A stretch of 64,000 nucleotides of DNA, from the NCBI GenBank assembly GCA_025716815.1, contig JAIXMN010000020.1, positions 434,001-498,000 on the forward strand, given 5' to 3'. This document shows positions 21,501 through 34,150 of the stretch, in pieces (the stretch's first letter is position 1; each line of letters starts with the position of its first letter). Origin of the DNA: Dichotomocladium elegans (lineage: Eukaryota > Mucoromycota > Mucoromycetes > Mucorales > Lichtheimiaceae). The position numbers were made by a program, and so were the translations under genes. The notes beneath the pieces were generated by a model. That model made no database searches and was not told where the DNA came from. It worked only from the letters and a program-made list of their open reading frames with translations.

Positions 21501-24041
21501 AATTCATTCAACTATTTATGCATTTCTTTGTCAATGTCTACCAATGGTTCTGTGCAACATAGAGAAGAGTTTGCTGAGATTGAGGAAATAAGGCGCAAGA
21601 GGTATGCTGGGTAGATTGAGGATCAAAAACAACCCAGTAGTATTCGCTTCTACCGATGCTGCTGGCGATCAGCCTGAGCATCTCTTCAAAGCAGAAGCTA
21701 CTTGACAAATGATAACACCCCTCCTGCGATTTTTGGTGATCGACCTTCCGCTAAACAAAGAAATCATGAGTCTTTGTACTGCGATTTTTTTGGAATATAA
21801 CAAAGCACATATAGTGTTTAATTCCATTCCCCTGCCGACAGGTTGCCAGTGAGAAAATTCCACCAGTAGTCTCTGCCTTCATCAAGCAACAAGTTGAGTA
21901 GCATATGACTTGGATCAATAACCAGCATATGTTACTGATGAGTGAAGTACCATCCCAAGTACAGTACAATATAGTATTACACAAAGGAGGAAAGCCTTTG
22001 TTTGCGGGTTTTGAACATGGTGGCTGACAGTTCCTATTAACAAAGCAGGCAATGGGAAGTCATTGAAGCACGAGGAAACACTGCCCTCGCTGCTGATAAT
22101 GATGTGTTCTGAGGCGTGCAGTGATTTAGATGCCTCTCTTGATGTCATGATACGACAACGTGGCCTGCAGCGGCTGGCAGCAATGATGGCAAGGCACAAT
22201 GCGATGTCGCGCTATTTCATAGGCTAAACTATATTCATATTCCGCGAACAAAAAAAAAGTTCCACTTGCTGAATAGCCGAGAGAAATCCAATAGGCCGAA
22301 ATCGCTATGCTTGTTCAACATTGGCCTCATTAGTAGCGGACAAATGAGAGCCATTATCTCGATTTTATATAGGGCAATATATTATGATGAACATCCAACA
22401 AAAAAATAAGCTTCTTTAGCAGCACCCTTGGCCAGACTATGAAACGGAAGTCTGCGAACATAGGGCTGTATATTGCACCGATACAACAGAGAGAGAAAAA
22501 GAAATACAATGTATCTAATGAACAGTTCCGAGGTTAACATCCAACCCGGTGTCGCAGGACAGGCTGGTTGTAAGGGAAACAGAGAGGAAACTAAAACGGG
22601 GTATTCTGTGATTTCGATTGAAGAACACCAGGCGCAGAATCCGACATTGCGAAGCTCAGCACTTAGTAATACGCAGGTTTGCCAGCCATTCTAATCCGCG
22701 GTTTCCACAAACATGCACTGAGCCACGATTTGAGAAATGACTTCATCGAAAAAGTGTTCTTTTAACACTCTTAAGGTACGGGACATATAGTCACTATCTG
22801 TAATATCTCTTTTGTTTTATTTAAAAAAAATGTAAAAAGTAATAAGAAGTTCTCTTTCTTTCTCTCTTTCTCTCGCGAAAACTTCAGATTTTTTTTATAC
22901 CTCAATCTTTGTGTGAACTGTCCCACATTTGATAACAATACCTATTGAGTAGCCGATGGAAATTTGACAAACCCTCTTTTTTTTAAGCGCACAACTCATC
23001 TTCATTTACCATGTGTGCATTTTAAAAAGGCGTGCATCCTCGGATATACGCATAATCTCACCCGAAGAACAACGAAAACGGAATATATTTTGTAAAGCAC
23101 CTCCGGATTTCCTTTATCGAGTTATGTCGGGGTGTTACCTACAGGCGTCGGCGACCAAGTCAGAGAGGATAAAAAAACGGGTCCGAATTGGTAGACCGCT
23201 CTGCCTGAGGCAATTTCTTTGTCTTTTGTTGGGGGAAGGGGACAGAGAGGAGCCATGCGCGAAAATAACAGCTTTTGATTTTTTGTATATACACGTCTCT
23301 AGTGTGCTAATATGCTCAGTTTGTTTTGCAAGAAATTAGAAGTAGGCTGTCTGAAGAAGCTCCACTGAAATCCATAGAATGAATGCGATAAATTGACCCT
23401 AGAAGACCGAAGACTAATTTCCAAACAATTTCTGAGAGCAATCTGATCAAATATATCATACATGCCTATACATAGAGAGCATTCGCTCCGATATAATAAA
23501 AGTGCTACAGCGAGCATATTCAAGTCCAAATGTATCCACACACACAGAGCATATCGTGTAAGCTGAGTGAAGCGCACCCTCTCCCCAAAGAAGGTATACG
23601 AACGAAGGGAAAGGGTTAGAATATGTCTGAAGGGGAGAGGGGAAAACCCGTCCATTTCCCTTTTCGTGCTTTTTTTTTTCTTTCCTCACTTTTGCAATGT
23701 CTGTGCCACGATCATGCTGAGGCTGAAGAGGGTGCTTGCATGGCAAAAGACATCATATCACCATTTAAAGAACTATAGCGATATGCCACGTGTCTTCTCC
23801 GGTCTGCAGCGGCGTCTGTCCTTGCTGATTTCTTTATCCACACGCAAGTGGTCGGCTCATGTTGCACAAAAGGGCCGCTCTAATAAAGCTGGGGCACGAA
23901 TGAAATGAGGGTAAGACAATATCGCCACGTGTGGATCGGCGGCGTTTTGTTCCCTGCTCTTGGGTGGGTCTCAATAACCGGACCTTCTCTCTGTACCAGC
24001 CGCCGTTCGTTCCCCCCACCCCCAATATTTTGCTCGTCGGG
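21501..24041. other. Gene-poor spacer
   Basis: About 2.5 kb without a supported gene. Scattered short frames (22473-22694, 23013-23339, 23567-23908) have neither family resemblance nor splice partners. A CT-rich run lies at about 22850-22890. A pyrimidine-rich, C-rich segment at 23940-24030 leads into the TATA box of the zinc-knuckle gene. The part nearest 21.5 kb may include the 5' end of the Fanzor element, but no inverted repeat was found. Confidence 0.5.
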
Positions 24042-24048
24042 TATAAAA
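24042..24048 (+). promoter_or_regulatory. TATA box of the small zinc-knuckle gene
   Basis: TATAAAA at 24042-24048 follows a C-rich stretch and lies 76 bp before the ATG at 24124. The spacing suits a core promoter with a short leader, and the strength of the match suggests an actively transcribed gene. Confidence 0.65.
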
Positions 24049-24123
24049 GAGCCCGTTGCAATTGTCCCCTGGCTCTCTATTCACTCACTATTAACCCATC
24101 TACGCTTCCACGAGAAACCAACC

Positions 24124-24264
24124 ATGTCTGACGGACGATGCATCCATTGCGGTCAAAAGGGACATTATTCAATGTATGTACTTTGTACGATAGAAGCGTG
24201 TATCTTCATTTGCTAATTCTTTGTGGACAGGATGTGCCCAAAGAAGCCCAACTCCTCTTCTTAG
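24124..24264 (+). CDS. 27-residue CCHC zinc-knuckle microprotein (two exons)
   Basis: Exon 1 is 24124-24173 and exon 2 is 24231-24264, separated by a 57-bp intron (GTATGT...GACAG). The join gives MSDGRCIHCGQKGHYSMM followed by CPKKPNSSS and TAG 24262-24264. The product is one perfect C-x2-C-x4-H-x4-C zinc knuckle with short polar ends. Cys and His sit on both sides of the intron, so the motif forms only after splicing, which argues against chance. Such knuckles bind single-stranded RNA or DNA (Gis2/CNBP, retroviral-type nucleocapsids), so an RNA-binding or RNA-chaperone role is plausible but inferred. A TATA box lies upstream, and the 3' region is rich in ACT triplets (about 24404-24424). No transposon domain flanks it. 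Confidence 0.6.
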
Positions 24265-27200
24265 TGTCCTCTGCACCAGATTCTCCATCATATCCATCAA
24301 GATGCTTCACGATATTTCAGGACGTTTACAGCTCACTCATGGCCAGTATGACGAGATCGCCATCCCTGTTTATCGCTGCCACTATTATTTCACACCTACT
24401 ACTATTACTACAACTACTACTACCCCACATCATCAACATATCCAGCCATACCTTATAGACGAGCCGATAGCTCACCAACATTTCAACACTACACAACAAT
24501 TACAAACTACAACAAATCGCAAATAGCCTTCTTCTCTGGCAGGCCGGCCTAATAACCTTAACTAGTCATATGTACAAATTATGTCTCATTCTTTCACTAT
24601 GTAATTCACCTCTCTCTCTTTCTTTCTTTTCCTCTATCTATCTGTGTGTCTCTATCAAAACATCTTTCCTATATATACATACCACAGCACCATCTACTAT
24701 TACTACTACTACTTTTTTGTGTCCTCATATGTATAATCTAATAGAAGCATCATCCATTTTACTATCTAGTCCCATAATCGTAATAACTGCTCAATTTCAT
24801 ATTCAGGTTCACATCGGTCTTGGCGGACAATCTAAAATCTCCATCAGCAAACCTTCTCTCATCGGTATATAAGTTTTTCCTCCTATGTCATTGGTGTTTT
24901 TTTTCTCGTCGCCCTGTTGCACTGTCGTTCAACGTGGTACATTCTCGGCGGGTATATTATATACAAAAAAAAAAGGTACCTTTATCCTCCGATTATCCTT
25001 CCCGCCCGTCCCCTCCCCCAACGCATCTGCAGCGATCTTTCCATTAATGGATGTGTGTGGATGGAGACGAGTAAAATAAATGGGCCGGTGGCTTGGCTGG
25101 CTGATGATTGCTGGGTAGGTCCCCATCCGACTTAGCTGCCTCTGGAAGCCACATTGATGCGGCTCTTCAAAATACCGCCGATGGGACAGCAACCATGTGT
25201 CTATCAATTTCCTCATCCCCGGTGCAGCAAAGAAAGATCACCAGGTTATAGTATCCTACCTCGCCATAGCATGCAGCAAGTATCAATTACAATACTATAC
25301 GCTCTCTCCCTCTCTCATGCTTTGTTTGATCGCAATTTTGTAAAGCGGGACTCTGTGCGTTACACGCCCCTTTCCTTGTACCTGTTACCATTACACGCGG
25401 GGTTAGAAAAGGCCGAAATGGGTCCAATCGTATGGATCACTACATTACTATCGCGATTAGCGGGATGGAACTGCCGACTGATATGACATGCAGAGATCCT
25501 ACTGTTCGAGCGAGCTACATATACGCTTTCTTCTCACGTACACCTTAGCATGCTATAACATATGCGAGATAACGTAGTCAACGTAGCTTATACTCAACGG
25601 AACCATCACATCAGAGGGAACAATGCCGCCGAAAACTGGAAGTCGCTTCCGATTTACAAACACGCCGGTTATTGCCGAATTCAATGCATTTAATGCGAAC
25701 TGCGCTGAGTAATTCGAAGTCATTTCATTGTTTAAGATTAAGGTAGTTACATGTGTATAGCGTCGGAAAGGTATCATTGGTTAAGGACTAAACCCATATG
25801 CGCGGTGCATATGTACATAAACGTTAAGCCGCGGAATGCAACGGTCGCAGATATCATGTCTCACCAGAATCAGTCAATGATTGGATACCTGATAATTACA
25901 TATAAAGAATCTGAGGAGGGATGAATTACACAGGCTGGCTGACTTACTTTGTTGTACATGTATCATTACAATATAAAAAAGAACTTTTGATTTTTTAAAC
26001 GCCTGACGCGCTAGCTCCCTCCTTTATTTGGGAACGCCTGGCGCATCGTCCAATACAAAACGTAGAGTTATTCTCCTGAATCTAACTTCCTGGTATATTC
26101 ATATTTTTCTTGTTGTCCCATGCGTTCGTACAATCTGGTAGTGATGATTCATGCAAACAGAAAATGGCGATTTGTGCAACAACTTATCCTGCCCATTCCC
26201 ATCGGAATCTCAAAGTCACACAGATTGACTGTGCGCACTATCACGTACGTATGAAAATCCAGTGTCCGATTTTAGACAGTGATTCTCGGTGCCTGGGTCT
26301 CTGCCATAAAGTTACGCAATGTTTTTCAGCGCTTTCACCCTTTTCTTGACGACTGAATCAGTGTAAAGCAATGGACGATTCGATTGCCAGACAATTGTCG
26401 TTGCTTGACGGTGGAGACTTTCGGGTCCTCTTGTAGGGTATACAATAAGCAGCAGCAGCCTTGATCAAGGTGACACAGCACAAGTAACGTAAGTATTCAC
26501 AATCATCTGCAACTGAGCTTCCTTGATTTTTAAACAGCTGGGGTGAATAGGCGCATGCGCCAAGCGGGAGTATAGGGTTATATTACACCCCGTCCTTTGC
26601 CGCGTTGTATGAGTAGTCCCGGCCGATTAATATTCGGCACAAGTCTTCCGTGTGTATACACGAGGAGGCATCCCCAAAAGGATGTACCAAGCTGTTATTC
26701 CCTATTAAAGTATGTGCTTATGGTATAAAATGGTAAAAATCTGAAAATAGAACCCGGTTAGTCATACTACTACTCCTCCTCCGCCGCCGCCAAATTGCCC
26801 AAGAACAATTATAATGAATATACCACGTTTCCATTAATATATTGTGCTAAAAAATAAAAATAAAAAAGATTGCGTTTTTGGAAAGTTGAAGAGCATGCGA
26901 GATATGCGCATGTAGATTTCGGCTTTTTGCATTTTGCGCTGGATTGATTGTGTTTTATGCGTTTGCGTTTGTTTCGCAACAGATATCATATTAACTGACA
27001 ATTACTGGGCCAACAACAGCATTTTAATTTATATCAAAGTTTTGGTCTTTAATCATGTAACATATGCTCTCCTCTATTATTCTAGGGAAATGACCTGATG
27101 AAAAGCATAGGGGAAATGTACATTTCCAAAATGCCTAAATCTTTTTTAGCGCAGTCCATGAGTGAAAACATTCTTCTCTCTTTCTTCGAGCAGCATCGTT

Positions 27201-28749
27201 AAACGCGGCTACCCGATCAAAATGGAGAGAGAAACGGTAACCTTGTTCTGAAGGGCTTTGCTAAAGCGCAGCAGACCTGCCGCGAACAATCTTGGGGAAT
27301 TTGCCAGCTACTCTTGCTGAGACAAATACCAACTGTTCGCTGGTGGTAATGCCATTGGCTAACACAGGGCTGCGATCAGGTTGTTTCTGCCTTCATCAAT
27401 CTAGTAACAAACCGCTACTATATGCAGGGCAGACTGACTCCTTTATTAACCTAACAATATCTTTTAGTCTTTTGCGTTTGGCCGATCAACATGGATGGAC
27501 CATTCGACAAAGCCGCAAGTCGTTGTGACCCGCCGAATGTATTTGAATACAGTACTAAGCATTTAAGTAACTTGGTCAAGTGTTTGAAACATCGACAGCA
27601 GCTCATGTACTGATACATTGTTTGGGTATTCTGGTGTCCAACTACATGATTTGACAGTACAACCCATCTACAGAACTTTGAGCTGTATGTTAACAGTGAT
27701 ACGTGCAAGTTCATCGATAAACAAAAGTACTGTTATACAGATAGAATAGCGGTTATTTTTATTAATGAGAACTAGTAGCCTTCAGCCTCTTTTGCTTGTC
27801 CGTCGACTGAGCCCCTTCGCTACGCTCCGTGTCAGTCCTCTTTCGAGCTTTAGAGAATTCGGCTAGCTGGTAATGGAAATAAGAAAAACGAGGGATAGGT
27901 CTATTGAGCGCGATGGGAGACATAGGAAAAGACAAAGAGAAGAGATGCAGAGAGAGGAGACGCATATGTAGTCGACACCTTCATACATCCACATCAGACT
28001 CAGATCCAAAAATCGCTCTAAGGTCCCAAGGGGAGCTCATCGGTCTGTCATAACTGACGATTGATGCATGTTATTTCTCAGACACCTTGACGATCAATGA
28101 AGATTTTCATACTAATCGACTCCATGTCTGATCGTATCAAAGAAATGTTGAAATTCGAAGGAGGGAGCACTCGTTGGTAATTTCTAATTTGTCCGCTTTC
28201 CCATACATCATTCGAAAGACAAGGCGTTTCTTCATATATAAAGAAAAGAATTATGACCATTGCTGAAAAATTGGAGATTGAGGACTACTTTGAAAATCAG
28301 AAAGTATATAATTTCTATCAAAATGGAGTTATTTGGACTTTTTTATTGGAGGGCATTGCACATATCTGATCCAATGTGCTCTTTGAAACTTTGGAATCAT
28401 ACTTCTCTGGGGTGCATTAGGGGAAATATGTTCGCATTGGATTTGAATGACTGGGAAATTGATTTCCAGTTTACGGTTATGGTCAACACTGTGAGAGGGG
28501 TGTTTGCTGTAAGTAACCCCAAAAAGAGTGTATCTACCATCCAGGTTACCTTCATTCGTTTCCGCAAGGTGGCCAAGACCGTAGCAACTTTAATTCGAGT
28601 AGTTCCCTCTAATAAAGACAACCGCTGTATGTTGGAGTCGTCTACAATCACAAACAGCGAAATCGAATTAGTATCAATGGTATAAAAACCAATAAATAAT
28701 ACTGATACCAGACTTTGTTCCATTGTCCGCATGTGCTCAATTATACATA
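24265..28749. other. Long gene-poor region
   Basis: About 4.5 kb after the zinc-knuckle gene with no recognisable gene. It contains the knuckle gene's presumed 3' UTR with ACT/CTA triplet runs (24.40-24.72 kb), homopolymer runs, and a 16-bp palindrome at 27112-27127. One open frame at 28260-28685 (141 codons, reading QFTVMVNTVRGVFAVSN and similar) resembles no family I know; I do not call it a gene. No tRNA or structured RNA was noticed. Confidence 0.5.
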
Positions 28750-29800
28750 TTTTTCAAAATCAAAGTCGCACCCTGCCAGTTCTGAAGTCGCAGGATCACA
28801 GCAATACAAATTGCATTTTACCCAGAAATCTTTACGCGTGATGACAAGTCGAATGTCACGTACATACATGCTTTCTCTTTTATATACTTTTACATTCTGA
28901 AAGAGCGATGTATTTTTTTACGAAGATGGCCAAGGTCATGTCGTTGATGAGCGTGACTGTCCTGAACCTATGGACTATATCATTGATGAGGAAATGTACT
29001 CACTTCGATCTGTTTGTTCTCTCACTGAATATCTGCATAGCATATCGTGCAAAGATAATCCTGAGCTTACTGCCACGTACATTCCCAAGCGAAACGTTAC
29101 AGACATTCGGATGAAAGAAGTGGGGGGATCAAGCGCAGTTACAGAGCATACATTGACCAAGACAAGGTCAGATTTTTAAAACTGATTTTTGAGAAGACCT
29201 TGAGTGCAAAACAGCTAGGAATTCATGTTCATTCAGCCCAGCGATGGGTATTACAGTAGGTTCGCGTATTTTCAATGAAGAGCATAAAAGTATTATTTTA
29301 GAATGCGTTGATGAGAATCCATCCATTATCCTAGAGCAGCTAATGGATCAACTACTCCGGAGATTCGAAGGTCTCAAAGTATCCAAATGACTCTCCATCG
29401 ATTTATGAAAAACGAATGCAACTTGTCATTGAAAATGGTTTGGTTTCGGTCTGTAGACAGGAATAGCGATGCAAAAATCCAAGAGCGCCTTGACTGGGTG
29501 CGCAGATGGGACAGAACTGACATCAACTTTAGAAAAAACTGTGTTTTTCTTGTTGAGTCTGGATTCCGTATTAATATGAAACGCAGCATGGCGTGGTCCA
29601 AGAAAGGGACACCCGCAATGATTACAGTACCAAAGACAAGAGCAAAAACAACCACAACCTTGGGAACAATCTCATCATCAGGGATAATTAAATGTAACTT
29701 GAGACTCCCACAGCCACAAATCAAGAAAAGCTGTCAATGGATGCTTTCACAACCATGCTACGATCGCGGTTTTCAGGTCAATGAACGTTCATAATTGGAA
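28750..29800 (+). mobile_element. Decayed Tc1-like transposon, copy C
   Basis: Closely related to copy A. It shares the leader (CAAAATCAAAGTCGCACC, CTGCCAGTTCTGAAGTCGCA) and the N-terminal frame IIDEEMYSLRSVCSLTEYLH followed by CKDNPELTATYIPKR. The catalytic part reads RFMKNECNLSLKMVWFRSVD, IQERLDWVRRW, FLVESGFRINMKRSMAWSKK and VPKTRAKTTTTLGTISSSGI. It stops before the second catalytic Asp motif, so it is 3'-truncated as well as frameshifted. The first catalytic Asp (before ESGF) is Val here and Tyr in copy A, each one base away from a GAT codon. Confidence 0.8.
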
Positions 29801-29965
29801 GGATTGTTTTAGTACGGTAGGTGGTCGATGAGACAAGTGTATCAAAGAAAAAGAAAGAGTGAGAGTAAACAAGCGGTTTCTTTGCGAAAGAACATATTAT
29901 CTATTCTTTCCTATTTGACTAGTCATACAAGCAATTAGATGGTAGGATTAACAGGAAATCAATTA

Positions 29966-30111
29966 CAGTGGCCGCTCCTCATAGGGATATTCGTTATCAT
30001 TATAGCGATACGCTTTATACGGAACAAAATTACCAGGCAGGGCTTATTCCAACTCGTTATAGTGATGCGATTTCCTGGAACCGAGGGTATCACTATAACG
30101 GACGGCCACTA
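29966..30111. mobile_element. 146-bp MITE with near-perfect terminal inverted repeats
   Basis: Left end CAGTGGCCGCTC and right end (reverse complement) TAGTGGCCGTCC form terminal inverted repeats. Both ends are flanked by TA (29964-29965 and 30112-30113), the target duplication of Tc1/mariner/pogo elements. Inner repeats of the TATAGTGATAC / TATAGCGATAC type also occur near both ends. It has no coding capacity. The end sequence differs from the Tc1-like copies in this window, so the mobilising transposase probably belongs to another (pogo-like) family. Confidence 0.75.
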
Positions 30112-30439
30112 TAACAGAAATGCACATCCAATTCTTATCAAGCCGACCTCTGAATACGCCTAATCCAATCCCGTTTCTAACAGCATCACGGACGGCATGA
30201 CGACTGTTGGAATACACCATGCGAACGGCCTAGGGCTAAAAACACCAAAATAACAGTATCAGTAAATGATGAAAATCGTCAATGAAAAGAGCACGTGATC
30301 CGCTGCGGTATTTACTGCATGCACCGTTTATCACAAAGAAATCTCCTTTCTCCATCAACTTCATCCCGGCCCTCTCTTCCATGGTCTTATCCGGTGTGAT
30401 CACTATAATGCTAAACTCTTTTATTGCAATCGAACATAC

Positions 30440-31940
30440 ACTTCATTTATAGTTTAACCGATCGTACCCGTACTTGATGAGCCATGGAAGAGAGGAGTAC
30501 TTGAACACCCTTTCGCTCCTTCCCTCCGCCGCCGCCTGTCTCTTCTGGTGTGCTGGCTCTCCCCTCCTGCGTCTTTCGGGGCCCTTGAGTGTAAGTTAAA
30601 GCGTATGGAGGAGTAGTGTTTTCTGTTGGCCAACAGGTTTTAATCCATCGATGCGAAATCTTTTTACCTACAGATACGACAACTTTATGCAATTCTATGC
30701 GACATTGAAAATAAAGTATAACCATAACTGAGCATAGCGCGGCGCGCGTCTTTCTTCTCAGTTGCACCGACAAAGCCATTTTCGCGCACCGCAACCTTGA
30801 TCTCCCCGCGAAGCTCTCGAGGGCATGCACGCTCCTCTCCATGACCTGCATCGTCTCGTTCAGGACTTTCCTTGCACCCCTGTGCTTGACAGCTAAGATG
30901 CGGCCTATACAGTGCATAGGATTATAATAACCGCCATATACAACAAAAATGTGTTAAGCTTACCAAGATCTTTTACCTTCTCAATTTTCCATTGATCAAG
31001 GCCAGCGTTGAGGGTCAAAGTTTGGGTGCTTTTGGTCATATACTCGCCATTGACGAGAACATCTCAAGGTAAGACCAGAGACCTTCCATCCACTTACCAT
31101 CAGTCAGACCGAATCCTGAAGGAAGGCGAGGGTGATAATCCATCTGGCGTTTCAGGTCATGTCCATATGCAGGAAATACGCCACTGTAAAGGGGTGCATT
31201 GACTTCCCCCAGGTTAGGGGAGTATCTCTATAGCCGTATTTCCTAATTACAGGCTGCTATTGCCATGATCGGGAGTTTACAAATAACTAATCCTTGGGTG
31301 CAGGGATCTCTTAACTTGCATGCAACATTGAACATGATTCCAATGTTACTTCCCAGCTTCTTCTTGACCTGCTTGACCACAGACAAGATATAGTTGAACC
31401 TGTATGAATAGGAATTATGTAAGTTTGTTCTGATGCATTTTCCACTGTTAAGAAACGTCAATAGATCTCTTACTGTTCACCTGGAGTCACCATATCCACA
31501 AATGCGAGTGGAAAGTCATGCCGGTGCAGACTATCCCGAACACATTGGTCTCTAAGAGGCTAGATGTCCTAGATTTACTCCCTCCAAGCGAGCGAAAGTT
31601 GGATGATCATCTGGCACTTCGATGTCATGTTATTAAGGCCTTTCTTTCTTGTATCTGCTAGTCGATAATACATCTGCTCCCTCATCATCCACTCCAACTC
31701 GATCGGCATTTGCCATCCAGTACTTCTCTGTACAGTATGATGGGGGATTTTGATCATTGTCCACATCAACATGTTTGAATCGCGGGAGAGAAAAGTTCCC
31801 ATCCAGGGGGATGGGTGTTCGTGATGCTCGATAAGGCTTTTTGAAAGCATTTTAGAACTTAATGGACATAAAAGCAGATAACATACCTCAATACTGGCAA
31901 GCTTGGCAGATGCTGTCATCTATCTAGGGACCGCCCCATT
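30440..31940 (-). mobile_element. KDZ-type transposase remnant
   Basis: Read leftward, the pieces match the KDZ (Kyakuja-Dileera-Zisupton) order. First comes LDGNFSLPRFKHVDVDND (about 31810-31755), then a variable block with KYWMANADR. Next is YSYRFNYILSVVKQVKKKLG followed by GIMFNVACKLRDPC (about 31410-31300). Then comes YGHDLKRQMDYHPRLPSGFG with LTDGKWMEGLWSYLEMFSSM (about 31170-31050), the counterpart of the conserved GLTDGEGMERLWS segment. A Lys/Arg-rich helical tail lies at about 30915-30650. Frames change repeatedly and stops interrupt, so it is inactive. Sequence to about 32700 may hold more of its N-terminus, but I could not assign it. Confidence 0.68.
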
Positions 31941-33400
31941 CAAGGCCTGCTTGATGAACACGGGAATTTGTTATAACTATTCATGCCGACAATTCGAATC
32001 AAACATCTACAGCCTGAATTTACCAAACTCTGGGCATACTAGCATATTATACAAGCAGCGATCGCCGCCGTCGATGCATGGAAAAACTTCCGGAAGCGAA
32101 GAAATCGTCCATGACTTCAAGAGCAATTGTCGGCATCCCCGGTGATCCGGGAAATAAATATTGGTGCATCAACTCAACGGGTAGGCGTACAGTGCAATCA
32201 TTGCACTATTTGATGCACTCTAATTTGACATCTTAGAACTATAATGTTAAGTATGGTAAACTTTCTTGTAGTGCTATTAGGTGACATGCCACTAACCGTT
32301 GCGAGTGATGCACGTGATCTCTTGGGTTTGCCCCTTAATGAATGCTGCAGAGACCCACCGAAGCCAGGTCGGCACCTTTCCATCTAAGGTCTGCTCTGAC
32401 AAGGCCAGGCACCATTATCTCCCAATCAGTCTTGGCAAGCTGGCCCAGGAGCAGATGCTGTTCTTGCTGTTATGGTTGCTCCCCGAGATAATCGTCAAAT
32501 TTGAAACCTCAAAATCAGGATCACCAGTAATGACTTGTATTCCCAAGAGGGTCGACGTCATCCCGGAAGAGGCGGGTTTGTTCAGCACGGTGGTAGAGGA
32601 ATGGACGGCGTAGGCGGTCGTTGTAGGCTGCGCAGGCGATATGGGAGAAACCGTGAAGGCAGCAGCAGCAGCTTCTTTTCTCATTTTTCGCCTTGTCTGC
32701 ACATGCCAACGGTGGATATCACCTTCAGGGTAGGTCTTTTATGTTTTCTAGGTCAAACCACGCAAAAGCTCTTTACAGAGGACCATTTCATATGACATGA
32801 AATGATATCGGGAAAGGCGGGAGCAGGTAAACTCTTGAATGAGGACTGTTTCGATACGAGCCACTTTTGACCTAGCTGCTGGACAGGAAAAACGGTTTAA
32901 TGGATCACCAAGGATGCCACGAATCTGAGAGGTTTACCTGGTTTGCTACGCAATGCATAAGAACACGGCCTCTTTCTGGCCCGGAATCTATGTTGTACAA
33001 ACCAATTTTATGCACAATTAAACGTGAACGCGAGACTGGACATCAAGTGTAGACAAGTGCAAAGTTTGGCATAAAATGGCTGGCTTTCCCAGCTGAAGTG
33101 AGCAACTTGATCTTTGCTTTTTTTCTGACTCTTTTCTGTGGCCTATCTCCAGTCCTGGAAGCAGTTATTAGCGTCATCTCGCTCAACGATGGCAAGTATT
33201 TGTGGTTGGGAACTGGTTTTCGGCTGTATTCGGAAAACGGGCTTTTTTTATTTCTTCCAGGAAAAAAGAGATCCTCGCGTTTTCCGCATTGCAGCATTTC
33301 AATATAATTAGATCATAAATCAATGGTAGCAATGCGACGAAAACTATACATAGAAAAGCACCATTAGCAGAACTTTTTTTGACAAAGCATTATCCCAGAA
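31941..33400. other. Spacer, possibly the 5' part of the KDZ element
   Basis: No supported gene. Minus-strand frames at 32198-32709 may derive from the N-terminal region of the neighbouring KDZ remnant (for example GKVPTWLRWVSAAFIKG), but the match is not convincing. A short frame at 33098-33307 is hydrophobic and unassigned. Confidence 0.35.
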
Positions 33401-34150
33401 AAGACGACAGCTGGTCAGTACGAGTCCAATTTGGGGAGAAACACGTCAAACTCTGCGCAAAATTCCAATGTGGTGTAGCTGCTACAACACACCCTATCAC
33501 GGGTAGACAACCAATGGATATGTGGGTTCCATCGAATAGAAGCCATCCGAATCTTTGATAAGGATGTGGAAGAAAGGAACACGTTTGTCGCACAAATGCA
33601 ATCTTTTATTATTCCGGCTATTAGAAAGTGCATCAAAGTAATGTATGATATTGACCAACGCGACTTTGCAAGAAGGTATAGAATAGGCAGATAGTATTCA
33701 ATAGGTACAAAAGTTATGGTCCTTAGTATGAATAAAATGGCGGCCCATACGTTGTTATAGGTCGATGAAGACAATGATCTGCTTTCACGTGACGTTCCTG
33801 TAAACCATTTCAAACCATCTCGAAAGATACCGTTTAACCGGATGATCATTTCTATGAGATTGAATTAACCGTTGATCATTGTGGTACACGTGCAAAATAC
33901 GAATATCTTTGTCAATGGGAAGGCTATTCCGCAAAGGATAGCACGCAGGAAGTACTAGTAATTTAATGACATCAGCATTACTGATAAGTATTGGAAATGT
34001 AAGCAGACAGCCATCAATATCAACAGCAAACAAACCTCTAGTACTATATCTGATGGAAATGTTGTTGAGGGTACTTGCGCTCCATTCACAAGGAGAAATA
34101 AAAGGAAGATAACCAAGTTGGTCAACCATGGACGCTTTAAGCGTCCGCAT
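33401..34150 (-). CDS. Uncertain ORF pair, possible spliced membrane protein
   Basis: Two overlapping minus-strand frames, 33785-34150 and 33415-33849, together cover about 750 bp. The first starts MRTLKASMVDQLGYLPF and contains a DIDGCLLTFPILISNADVIK stretch. The second has a hydrophobic segment (VWAAILFILRTITFVPIEYY, then LPILYLLAK) that could be one or two membrane helices. I recognise no domain and found no persuasive splice joining them. It could equally be a decayed gene. Confidence 0.2.

Noticed and set aside
22473..23908. Short open frames in the gene-poor region
   Set aside because: No domain, no splice partners and composition like random AT-rich sequence.
27112..27127. 16-bp palindrome GGAAATGTACATTTCC
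   Set aside because: A perfect palindrome of this size is expected by chance in 64 kb often enough, and no neighbouring gene uses it.
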